Below, one piece after another: positions 44,701-52,057 of a stretch of DNA of 64,000 nt (position 1 is the stretch's first letter; each line of letters opens with the position of its first letter). A model generated the notes under the pieces. That model had not been told where the DNA came from. It saw only the letters and a program-made list of their open reading frames with translations, and made no database searches. The position numbers were made by a program, and so were the translations under genes. The DNA comes from Brevundimonas subvibrioides (GTDB lineage Bacteria > Pseudomonadota > Alphaproteobacteria > Caulobacterales > Caulobacteraceae), in assembly GCF_027271155.1 (NCBI RefSeq), contig NZ_CP114542.1, forward strand, positions 2,899,001 through 2,963,000, given 5' to 3'.

Positions 44701-45804
44701 CTACGACCCTGCCGCAAACTCGCTGAGGGCGTCGATGACCGCCCGGTTCTGGTCCTCGGTGCCGACGGTGATGCGCAGGCCGTTGTCGATGCCATAGCCG
44801 CCGACGGCGCGGACAATGATGCCCTTTGAGTTGAGCAGGTCGTTGGCGGCCGCCGCCGTGCGCTTCGGGTCGGGGAACAGCACCAGAATGAAGTTGCCCG
44901 CGCTGGGCAGGACCTCGAAGCCGAAGCCGCGGATGGCCTGGGTCAGGCGGGGCCGCCAGGTCTGGACCAGCTCGCGCGACGCCTTCTGGTGCGCCTCGTC
45001 GGCGATAGCGGCGGTGGCGGCGTCGAGCCCGGGCACCGAGACGTTGAACGGCAGGCGGATGCGGTCGATGGCCTCGGCCACCGCCAGGGGCGCATAGCCG
45101 AAGCCGATGCGCAGGCCGCCGAGACCATGGATCTTCGAGAAGGTCCGGGTCACCACGATGTTGGACGCATCGCGGGCGAGGCCGAAGCTGGTCTCCCAGT
45201 CCGGCTCGACCACGAACTCGGCATAGGCCTCGTCCACCACCAGCAGGATGTGGGACGGCAGGGCCTCGTGCAGGCGGCGGATTTCCTCGGCCGCATTGTA
45301 GCTGCCGGTCGGGTTCGAGGGGTTGGAGACGTAGACGATCTTCGTCCGGTCATCGACCTGTTCCAGCAGGGCGTCGACCTCGGCCTTGTAGCCGGGTTCG
45401 GGGGCCAGCTTGACCTGGGCTTCGCAGCCCAGGGCGCTGATCCGGTAGGCGAGGAAGCCGTACTGGCCGGTGACGATGTTGTCGCCGGGCGACAGATAGG
45501 TCTGGTTCAGGAGGGCGAAGACCTCGTCCGAGCCATTGCCGAAAATCAGCCGGTCGGGCTCCAGACCGTGGTGATCGGCCACCGCCGTCCGCAGCTTTCC
45601 GGCGCGACCGTCCGGGTACAGATGGATGGACTTCAGCGCCGCCTCATAGGCCGCGCGGGCCCTGGGGCCTGCGCCCAGCGCATTCTCGTTGGACGACAGC
45701 TTCATCGGTTCGGCGATGCCAGCCAGGGTCGACTTGCCGCCGACATAGGGGGCGATGTCGAGGATGCCGGGCTTGGGAGCGGGAGCCGTCGTTGCGTCGG
45801 TCAT
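44701..45804 (-). CDS. hisC: Histidinol-phosphate aminotransferase
   Basis: A 367-aa fold-type I PLP enzyme. The N-terminal KLSSNENALGAGPRARAAYE, the YPDGRAGKLRTAVADHHG segment, IVYVSNPSNPTGSY, LVVDEAYAEFV and the PLP lysine in TRTFSKIHGLGGLRIGFGY are diagnostic. It converts imidazole-acetol phosphate to histidinol phosphate and may also act on prephenate. The chorismate-mutase-like gene just upstream hints at an aromatic amino acid role. Confidence 0.94.
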   Translation of the reverse strand: MTDATTAPAPKPGILDIAPYVGGKSTLAGIAEPMKLSSNENALGAGPRARAAYEAALKSIHLYPDGRAGKLRTAVADHHGLEPDRLIFGNGSDEVFALLNQTYLSPGDNIVTGQYGFLAYRISALGCEAQVKLAPEPGYKAEVDALLEQVDDRTKIVYVSNPSNPTGSYNAAEEIRRLHEALPSHILLVVDEAYAEFVVEPDWETSFGLARDASNIVVTRTFSKIHGLGGLRIGFGYAPLAVAEAIDRIRLPFNVSVPGLDAATAAIADEAHQKASRELVQTWRPRLTQAIRGFGFEVLPSAGNFILVLFPDPKRTAAAANDLLNSKGIIVRAVGGYGIDNGLRITVGTEDQNRAVIDALSEFAAGS

Positions 45805-45812
45805 GCGGAGTC

Positions 45813-46520
45813 TCAGAACAGGGGGGCGGCGCCGATCACGCCCTTCAGGGCGCCGGGGGCTGCCGAAAGCCGCCCGTCTTCGGCCTGCACATAGCCCGCC
45901 AGCATGAACAGCTTCAACCCGCCTGCGGAGGCCAGCGGCCGGGCGACGAAGCCGCAAGACGCCAGGGCCTCCACGATCCGGGCCTCGGGAAGGCGGGCAT
46001 CGGTGACCCAGAAGGTGCGATCGTCCCCCGTCGGGCCGGTCGGGGCGGCGGCAACCCTGAGCGCGGCGGGCAGGCCGTGGCGGTCATCGGGCAGTGCGGC
46101 GATGACGCGGAGTTCCGGACGGGCCAGCAACCGGCCCCACCAGGGGCGGGCCGAGGCGACATCGATCAGGGCATGGGCCCCGGTTACGACCTGGACGAGG
46201 GCGGCGTCGGGGTCGGTGACGGCCCGGCCCGACAGGCCGAACCGGTCGGCGGCCAGCAGCTGGGCGGCGGGTCCGGCGACGACGAGGGATAGACCGGCAT
46301 GGGCCTCGATCCGGCCCCACAGGGCGCGCAGCATGGCGGCCTGATGGACGTCGTCGGCCTCGGCCAGCAGGGCGCGCAGGGCCAGGGTCGATTCGTCGGG
46401 GGAGGCCGCCTCGCCCGCCGCCAGCCGCGCGGTCAGGGCCTCGATCAGGGCATGATCCAGCTTCAGCCGGTCGGTGTCGACGCGGGGTTCGTCCAGCAGG
46501 GCGCCGTGCTTTCGGGCCAT
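45813..46520 (-). CDS. Chorismate-mutase-related protein of uncertain function
   Basis: A 235-aa protein. The N-terminal 90 residues are helical (DTDRLKLDHALIEALTARLA, AAMLRALWGRIEAHAGLSL) and look like a reduced AroQ chorismate mutase fold, but the usual catalytic arginine and lysine pattern is not obvious. The rest (LIDVASARPWWGRLLARPEL, RTFWVTDARLPEARIVEALA, GGLKLFMLAGYV and GVIGAAPLF) recalls the regulatory half of P-proteins; similar genes stand beside hisC in Caulobacterales. It is second in the operon DUF2125-this-hisC (8-nt gap to hisC). The assignment rests on weak similarity and context. Confidence 0.55.
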   Translation of the reverse strand: MARKHGALLDEPRVDTDRLKLDHALIEALTARLAAGEAASPDESTLALRALLAEADDVHQAAMLRALWGRIEAHAGLSLVVAGPAAQLLAADRFGLSGRAVTDPDAALVQVVTGAHALIDVASARPWWGRLLARPELRVIAALPDDRHGLPAALRVAAAPTGPTGDDRTFWVTDARLPEARIVEALASCGFVARPLASAGGLKLFMLAGYVQAEDGRLSAAPGALKGVIGAAPLF

Positions 46521-46539
46521 GGCTTCCCCCTCCCCCCGA

Positions 46540-47586
46540 TCAAAACAGCTTGGGCGCCGGGGCCAGGGCGAAGGGGCCCAGGAAGGTGCGGCCATCGCGG
46601 AAGACCAGCGACAGGTTGACGTCCTCATGGCCCTGAACGGCGGCAGCGGCCGTCGCCCCGGCGGCCCCCGCCCGGTTGACGGCCCCCGAGCCCGATCCGG
46701 CCAGGCCGGCAATGGCGGCCATGGGTTGTCTGGCCTGGAGCGCGACGGTGCCCTGAAGCCGCCCGTCCGGCGTGGCCGACAGGACGTCGCTGGACAGGGT
46801 GGCGCGGCTGTCGCCGGCCGACAGCTCGCCCCGCACGGCGGTGAAGCGGCCGCCTGCCCGGGTCCAGGCCGAGAAGATGCCGGCGGCATCCGCGCCCTGC
46901 AGCCGGTTGGCGTCCTCGACCACCGTCTCGATCTGGGCGGTCAGCTTGCCGTTGCGCGCCATGCCCTGAACCGGCCCACCCGGGCGACCTTCGGCATCGA
47001 TCAGGCGGAACAGGACGTCGACGCTGTTCTCGACCCCCGGTGTGGTCGAGGGGGCCAGATGGGGCCGCAGATAGAATTCGATCCTTTCCGCGCGCGAGAT
47101 GGGGAAGGCCTCGGCCCCCGGATGCACGGTGAAGACCGGCTGCTGCAGTTCGACCGCCAGATTGGGCCATCGCTGGGTCAGGCCGTGGACGCTGGCGCGG
47201 ATATAGCGCCCCCCGATCGCCACCTTGCCCTTGCCCGCGCGGTCGATCACCAGACCGTCGTCGGCGGCGATCACCCATTTGTCCGGGTTCCAGGCATTGG
47301 CCTCGGCCGCCAGTTGCGGTGCCGCCAGGGCATGGCCGGAGGGCGCGGTGACCGAGACATTCCCGGCCTCCAGCCGGACCCGGAACGGCCAGCCCGACGT
47401 GCCCAGCCCGGTATAGGCCACGGTCCAGCCCGCGCCCCGCATGGCCTCGACCTGCTGATCCAGCTGGCTGCGGACCTGGCCGGCCAGGACGAACCACCAG
47501 ACCGACCAGACGCCGAGCGCGATCAGGAACAGGCCGATCGGCGCGAACAGGCCGGAGCGTTTGTGTCGGGAAGCGGCGTCGGTCAT
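46540..47586 (-). CDS. DUF2125 family membrane-anchored protein
   Basis: A 348-aa protein with one N-terminal transmembrane segment (about 13-31, PIGLFLIALGVWSVWWFVLA) and a long periplasmic beta-rich region: GWTVAYTGLGTSGWPFRVRL, LAVELQQPVFTVHPGAE, AVRGELSAGDSRATLSSDVL and FLGPFALAPAPKLF at the end. This matches DUF2125, common in alphaproteobacteria and of unknown function. AAAAGG precedes the start at 47586. It is the first gene of the hisC operon. Confidence 0.83.
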   Translation of the reverse strand: MTDAASRHKRSGLFAPIGLFLIALGVWSVWWFVLAGQVRSQLDQQVEAMRGAGWTVAYTGLGTSGWPFRVRLEAGNVSVTAPSGHALAAPQLAAEANAWNPDKWVIAADDGLVIDRAGKGKVAIGGRYIRASVHGLTQRWPNLAVELQQPVFTVHPGAEAFPISRAERIEFYLRPHLAPSTTPGVENSVDVLFRLIDAEGRPGGPVQGMARNGKLTAQIETVVEDANRLQGADAAGIFSAWTRAGGRFTAVRGELSAGDSRATLSSDVLSATPDGRLQGTVALQARQPMAAIAGLAGSGSGAVNRAGAAGATAAAAVQGHEDVNLSLVFRDGRTFLGPFALAPAPKLF

Positions 47587-47775
47587 TCGGGCCTTTTTCG
47601 GGGGCGGAGAAGGGGGAACCGGGTCACGCGAACTGAAAAACACCGTCCGGATCGTCCGCCCCGGATGGACGCGAAGGCGGGCGGATATGGGGCGGCTCGG
47701 GCGCGGGTGCAAGCGCGGTCGGCAACTGCCGCGAAAACGCACGCCGCCATCAGCTATCGGCCACTAGCAGCGGAT

Positions 47776-47799
47776 ATGTCCGCTCTGGGTCGGGAGCGG
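47776..47799. repeat. Dispersed repeat copy A (ATGTCCGCTCTGGGTCGGGA core)
   Basis: The 24-mer at 47776-47799 matches that at 48108-48131 in most positions: both read ATGTCCGC, then two variable bases, TGGGTCG and a purine-rich AGCG end. They lie 92 nt past and 26 nt before a small ORF, in the same orientation. In the 280-nt gap to the left (47587-47866) no other feature is seen. Confidence 0.6.
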
Positions 47800-47866
47800 C
47801 CAATCTCACCGGGCCTGATAGCGAACGCCTTCAGGGGCCGATTGAGGGTGGGAAGCGGTCGCTCGA

Positions 47867-48082
47867 TCAGTTGAAGGGCCGCCCGGCGTCTTGCTCATAG
47901 TCGTAGACGCTCCATGGCTCGGGCAGACCGGGCAGACCGGTCTCGAAACAAGCGATGTGACACCACCATGTCTTCGTGACTTCGCTTCGCGTGCCTACAG
48001 TCAAGTAGGTTGGGTCTGCACCCGCGTAGTCGAGTTTTCCGCAGAAGCAGCAAGGCGTGATCGGGTGAGGTTCATCGCTCAT
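47867..48082 (-). CDS. Small cysteine-rich protein of unknown function
   Basis: A 71-aa ORF with two clusters of metal-binding type residues: PCCFCGKLDY (C11, C12, C14) and WWCHIACF (C41, H42, C45). This spacing suggests a small zinc-binding fold. No signal peptide is seen and the ribosome site is weak. Codon use is less GC-rich than in neighbouring genes and the ORF sits between two copies of a dispersed repeat, so it may be an acquired gene. Confidence 0.6.
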   Translation of the reverse strand: MSDEPHPITPCCFCGKLDYAGADPTYLTVGTRSEVTKTWWCHIACFETGLPGLPEPWSVYDYEQDAGRPFN

Positions 48083-48107
48083 TCAGGCAATCTGCCGGGT
48101 CGGGCAA

Positions 48108-48131
48108 ATGTCCGCAATGGGTCGAACAGCG
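48108..48131. repeat. Dispersed repeat copy B (ATGTCCGCAATGGGTCGAAC core)
   Basis: Second copy of the repeat described at 47776, directly repeated on the other side of the small cysteine-rich ORF. Confidence 0.6.
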
Positions 48132-48227
48132 ACAAAAGCATTCGGTCGGAAAGCAGGCATCGCTGACCGGCGCTGAGCCTAACCCCTCATCCGCGCGTCA
48201 CGGAACCTGGCGTGAAAAAAAACGCTT

Positions 48228-48248
48228 CCCTCTCCCTATGGGAGAGGG
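48228..48248. repeat. REP-like palindrome at the 3' end of the DinG-like helicase gene
   Basis: CCCTCTCCC (48228-48236), loop TAT, GGGAGAGGG (48240-48248), the same palindrome as at 30600-30620. The last helicase codons and its TAG stop lie inside it. A partial match to the rest of the rpmH-rnpA element (ACCCCTCA) lies at about 48182-48189. Confidence 0.8.
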
Positions 48249-51115
48249 TTCAGAAATCCCCGCGTCACCTCGATCGCCTCGACCAGGCTCATGCGCTGGA
48301 CCTCCGTGCCGGGCGGAAGCGCCGCGAACAGGCGGGTGGGGGTGGCGGCGTCGAGCATGACGAAGACGCCCCGGTCGTCGGCGCGGCGGATCAGGCGGCC
48401 GAAGGCCTGGGCGATGCGGGCGCGGGCGAGGGCGTCGTCGTAGCCCCGCCCCTTGTCTGAAAGGCCGCCGAATTTCTCGCGGCGGGCCTTGTGCAGCAGG
48501 TCGGGGCGCGGCCACGGGACGCGGTCGAAGGCGAGCAGGCGGAGCGACCGGCCGGGCACGTCGACGCCATCCCGGACGGCGTCGGTGCCCAGCAGGCAGC
48601 TGTCCTGTTCGGCGCGGAAGATGTCGACGAGCGCCCCCACCTCCAGCGGATCGACGTGCTGGGCATAGAGTGGGATCTGGGCCCTGGCCAGATCGGGCCC
48701 GAGCCGTTCGTAGACCGCCTTTAGCCGGCGGATGGCGGTGAAGAGGCCCAGCCCCCCGCCCCCGGCGGCGAGGAACAGCTCGCGCATCGCGGCCGCCGTC
48801 TGGCGCGGATCGTCCCTGGCCACATCGCCGACGACGATGACCCGGCTGTTGGAGGCATAGTCGAACGGGCTCTCGGCCTTCAGCGTCCGGGCCGGTTCGA
48901 TCAGGCGGGCGGCCCCGGTGCGCATCCGGGCCATGCCGAACAGGTCGCCGCCCGAGGCCTCCGCGATCGGATCGGACAGGGTGGCGGAGGTCACCAGCAC
49001 GCCGTGGGCGGGGAGGATCACGGCGGCCTCCAGCGGCACGGTCGGGTCGATCCAGTGACGGCGCAGGGCCACGTCGTGGATGCGGCCGAAGGCGGTCTCG
49101 ACCGACAGCCAGTCGACGAAGTCCGGGTCCGGTTCGTCGCCACCGTCCTGCAGCGCCGCCAGCATCGAACGCCAGCCGGGCAGGGTCATGCGGGCGCGAC
49201 GGTCCAGACCGCGCAGCGCCCCTTCGATCCGGGCGCGGGCGGAGCCGTCCAGCTCGGCCGCCTCGTCGTCGAGGATGTCTTCCAGATGGCGGGCGAGGGC
49301 CAGCAGGGGCGCCTCGACCGCGGCGATGGCCTGGGCAGCCTTTCGCGCCGTCTCCAGCAGGGGCTCGGTGGCCGGACGGACGGCGCATTCGGTGCCGAAC
49401 TCGGAGGATGCGGACGCGGCGGCCTCCGAGGTACGGGCGCGGATCTGTTCCAGGGCAGCCATCAGGAACTGTTCGATCGGCCCGACCGGATTGACCTCGC
49501 CCGAGGGGGGCGCGATCCGGCCGGAGATGCCTTCGCCCGGCAGGGCGGCGGCGGCGCGGATGGCGTCCTGAAGCGCCTTGGCGGCGGCCTCGTTGTCGGC
49601 ACACAGGTCGCCCAGCCGCTGTTCCAGACCACGACCGCGACGACCCCGCCCTTCCGGTCCCCGGATCCAGCGGCGCAGTTCGGCCGCCTCCTGACCCGAC
49701 AGACAGGCGGAAAAGGCCGAGTCGGCTGCGTCGAACAGGTGGTGACCCTCGTCGAAGACGATCCGCTTCAGGGCGGCGGTCTCTCCGTCCTGTTTCAGGC
49801 CGCGCGCGGAGCGGGCCCCGTCGAAGGCGGCCTGGGTCATGACCAGGGCGTGGTTGGCGACGACCAGATCGGCCCGGCGGCTGGCGCGGATGGTCTTTTC
49901 GACGAAACAGGTGCGGTAGTGGGGGCAGGCCGCATGGACGCATTCGCCGCGCCGGTCGACGAGGTTGCCGGCAGAGGCCTGCTGGCCGGCAGCCGTCGCG
50001 AACAGGCCGGGCAGCCAGCCGGGGAAGTCGCCGCCGGTCATGTCGCCATCGCGGGTCTGCATCGCCCAGCGGCTGGTCAAGGCCAGGCCGATCAGGTCGC
50101 CATTGCCCAGCTGGGCCGCCTGGACCATGTCCTGCAGGTTCAGCAGACAGAGGTAGTTCTCGCGGCCCTTCCTGACCACGGTCTTCCTCTTGCGCTCCGC
50201 CGGATCGGGCCACAGGGCCGCGCTCTCGCGGTCGATCTGGCGCTGCAGCGCGCGGGTGTAGGTCGAGACCCAGGCCGCGCCCTGGTTGCGCTCGGCCCAC
50301 AGCGAGGCGGCGGCCAGATAGCCGAGCGTCTTGCCCGTCCCGGTGCCCGCCTCGGCCAGCAGCATCCGGGGCCGACCCTCCTCGTTGCGGGGCGAGAAGG
50401 CATAGGCGGCCTCGGCGGCATAGTCCGACTGGGTCGGCCGGGTTTCGTCGAGGCCGGAGGCCTGCAGCAGCTTCTCCAGCCGGATGCGGGCGGATTCGGA
50501 ATCGACCGGGGCGGACCCCGCCTCCCCGCGCGGAGCCTCGTCCTCCCATTCCGGAAGCCGGGACCAGGCGTCGAGGCCGGAGCCGCGATACTGGCGCGGA
50601 CGCAGCGGCCCGGCCTGGAGGGCACCGGTGACGCGTTCGGCCCAGGCCCAGCCTGCACGCCCCAGCGTCTCGGCCAGGGTGAAGGCGTCCTCGCGATGCG
50701 GGTATGCCGGATCGGCGAGCTCCCGCAGCAGCGCCCCGGCGGCGTCGCGCAGGGCGGCGGCCTGGGCCTCGGCTCCTCGGGGCTCCGCCATGCCAAGCGC
50801 CAGGGCCAGACCGCTCGGCGACGGCGCACAGAAGGTGGCAGGGCGGACGAAGGCCCACAGCTCCAGCACATCCAGCAGGTCGGGGGATCGCGCCGGGGGG
50901 GACAGGCCCAGCCTGCGCGCCGTGAGGCTGGCATGGGCGACCAGCACCGGCCCGCCCATGAACACCCCCTCGGCCGCACCGCGCCCGATCTTCCTCGCCC
51001 CCTCGTCGTCGCAGATCGCCCCCGCGCCGGGTGGGACGGCGAGCGCGGCCGGTAGAACCAGCCATGGCTCGGCACCGGTGAGGCTACGGCTCGAAATGAC
51101 GGATTCGTCGGACAC
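48236..51115 (-). CDS. ATP-dependent DNA helicase, DinG/XPD family
   Basis: A 959-aa superfamily 2 helicase. Walker A is LLAEAGTGTGKTLGYLAAAS. The Fe-S cluster cysteines are visible as NYLCLLNL plus GECVHAACPHYRTC. The DEAH-type box is IVFDEGHHLFDAADS, and late motifs include GVLVTSATLSDPIAE, DSCLLGTDAVRDGVDVPGRS and ARIAQAFGRLIRRADDRGVF. These 5'-3' helicases resolve R-loops and repair intermediates. The N-terminal 240 residues before Walker A form an extension usual in alphaproteobacterial members. The C-terminus (GFLNPLP) is encoded by a REP palindrome, so it may be altered from the ancestral end. Confidence 0.9.
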   Translation of the reverse strand: MSDESVISSRSLTGAEPWLVLPAALAVPPGAGAICDDEGARKIGRGAAEGVFMGGPVLVAHASLTARRLGLSPPARSPDLLDVLELWAFVRPATFCAPSPSGLALALGMAEPRGAEAQAAALRDAAGALLRELADPAYPHREDAFTLAETLGRAGWAWAERVTGALQAGPLRPRQYRGSGLDAWSRLPEWEDEAPRGEAGSAPVDSESARIRLEKLLQASGLDETRPTQSDYAAEAAYAFSPRNEEGRPRMLLAEAGTGTGKTLGYLAAASLWAERNQGAAWVSTYTRALQRQIDRESAALWPDPAERKRKTVVRKGRENYLCLLNLQDMVQAAQLGNGDLIGLALTSRWAMQTRDGDMTGGDFPGWLPGLFATAAGQQASAGNLVDRRGECVHAACPHYRTCFVEKTIRASRRADLVVANHALVMTQAAFDGARSARGLKQDGETAALKRIVFDEGHHLFDAADSAFSACLSGQEAAELRRWIRGPEGRGRRGRGLEQRLGDLCADNEAAAKALQDAIRAAAALPGEGISGRIAPPSGEVNPVGPIEQFLMAALEQIRARTSEAAASASSEFGTECAVRPATEPLLETARKAAQAIAAVEAPLLALARHLEDILDDEAAELDGSARARIEGALRGLDRRARMTLPGWRSMLAALQDGGDEPDPDFVDWLSVETAFGRIHDVALRRHWIDPTVPLEAAVILPAHGVLVTSATLSDPIAEASGGDLFGMARMRTGAARLIEPARTLKAESPFDYASNSRVIVVGDVARDDPRQTAAAMRELFLAAGGGGLGLFTAIRRLKAVYERLGPDLARAQIPLYAQHVDPLEVGALVDIFRAEQDSCLLGTDAVRDGVDVPGRSLRLLAFDRVPWPRPDLLHKARREKFGGLSDKGRGYDDALARARIAQAFGRLIRRADDRGVFVMLDAATPTRLFAALPPGTEVQRMSLVEAIEVTRGFLNPLP

Positions 51116-51160
51116 GGTCGATAGATAGCGACTCGCGCCGCGAAACGGAACGGGAACATC

Positions 51161-51201
51161 TGGTCTGTTGAAGCTGTACGCTCTATAAGATCGATGCGAT
51201 C
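51161..51201 (+). promoter_or_regulatory. Promoter and operator-like palindrome of the toxin-antitoxin pair
   Basis: TATAAG (51184-51189) is a good -10; the -35 (TGGTCT, 51161-51166, 17-nt spacer) is poor. GATCG-ATG-CGATC (51189-51201) is a perfect 5-bp inverted repeat at the expected start of transcription, a likely autoregulation site for the antitoxin. AGGAGG follows directly. Confidence 0.5.
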
Positions 51202-51214
51202 ACAGGAGGTCTTC

Positions 51215-51454
51215 GTGAACGAGCACATCTCCAAACAAGCCTGGTTGATCGATTTGGCGACCCAGGTCGAGGCCGACGGCCCGCAGGTGCTGGAGGTCGA
51301 GGGCCATGAGTCCCTGACTATTCTACCGACGACGACCTTCGAGAAGATGGCCGCGCGTCAGCCCAGCCTTCTGGAGGTGCTGATGGACGGTCCGGATTGG
51401 TCGGAGCTCGACTTGACCCGTGACGATCGGCCGGCGCGAGATATCGAACTTTGA
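51215..51454 (+). CDS. Phd/YefM-type antitoxin
   Basis: A 79-aa antitoxin. GTG at 51215 is preceded by a perfect AGGAGG. The N-terminal DNA-binding part reads ISKQAWLIDLATQVEADGPQ then VLEVEGHESLTILPTTTFEK, the Phd/YefM fold pattern (a short alpha-helix, then the repair-of-register VxVxxxGxxxAxL-like strand). The C-terminal acidic segment (DGPDWSELDLTRDDRP) should wrap the toxin. It overlaps the toxin gene by TTGA. Confidence 0.85.
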   Translation: MNEHISKQAWLIDLATQVEADGPQVLEVEGHESLTILPTTTFEKMAARQPSLLEVLMDGPDWSELDLTRDDRPARDIEL

Positions 51455-51888
51455 GCTTCCTGCTCGATACGAATGCGATCAGTGAATCCTCACGTCTTTC
51501 GCCAAATCCGGGCTTCGCCGCCTGGCTTGAGGCTTTCGGGAAGCCGGAAAGCCGGGAGGGTCGGGTCAGCATCAGTGTTCTGACCATTGCCGAACTTAGG
51601 CGCGGCATCCTGCGTCGGAAAGCGAGGCGCGACCCGATCGAGCGCTGGTCGGCGTTCCTGGAGGCCGTGCTGCAGACCTACGGCTCCAACATCCTGCCGG
51701 TGACGCTGAATGTCGCCAGCCGATGGGCGATCTTGGCCGAAACCAATCGCGCCAATGGCGTCTCGGTCGGAGTGATCGACGAGATGCTGGCGGCCACAGC
51801 GCTTGTCCACGACCTGACCGTCGTCACCCGCAATGTCCGCCATTTCGAACACAGCGGCTGTAAACTGCTGTCGCCGTGGAGCGAATGA
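51451..51888 (+). CDS. vapC: VapC-type PIN-domain toxin (ribonuclease)
   Basis: A 145-aa PIN ribonuclease. The acidic active-site residues are in place: D6 (FLLDTNAI), E48 (LTIAELRRG) and D110 (GVIDEMLAATA), with the closing LTVVTRNVRHF. It would cleave tRNA or rRNA when free of its antitoxin. The TTG start overlaps the antitoxin stop. The pair is inserted between two helicase genes. Its 3' neighbour region holds a strong hairpin. Confidence 0.93.
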   Translation: MSFLLDTNAISESSRLSPNPGFAAWLEAFGKPESREGRVSISVLTIAELRRGILRRKARRDPIERWSAFLEAVLQTYGSNILPVTLNVASRWAILAETNRANGVSVGVIDEMLAATALVHDLTVVTRNVRHFEHSGCKLLSPWSE

Positions 51889-51964
51889 TGCGCAAGGCCA
51901 AGCGCATTGACCCGCCCACGGCACCTGGACTTCCGATCACGGTCGCTGTGCCCGCCTGGTGGAT

Positions 51965-51987
51965 GCGCACCGGCCAGTTCGGTGCGC
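51965..51987. terminator. Strong hairpin after the toxin gene
   Basis: GCGCACCG (51965-51972), loop GCCAGTT, CGGTGCGC (51980-51987): a perfect 8-bp stem without a T run, 77 nt after vapC and 70 nt before lhr. It could end the toxin-antitoxin transcript or affect lhr expression. The rest of the 169-nt gap shows nothing. Confidence 0.4.
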
Positions 51988-52057
51988 AGCATGCTTGCCT
52001 CGATTCGGGCGGTCACCGGGGCAGCGGCGAACCGTGCCGGTTCGAGTATCCGAAGGC

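Noticed and set aside
48198..51065. Second minus-strand frame of 955 codons over the DinG-like helicase
   Set aside because: Arg/Gly/Pro-rich frame-shifted shadow; the helicase motifs lie in the other frame.
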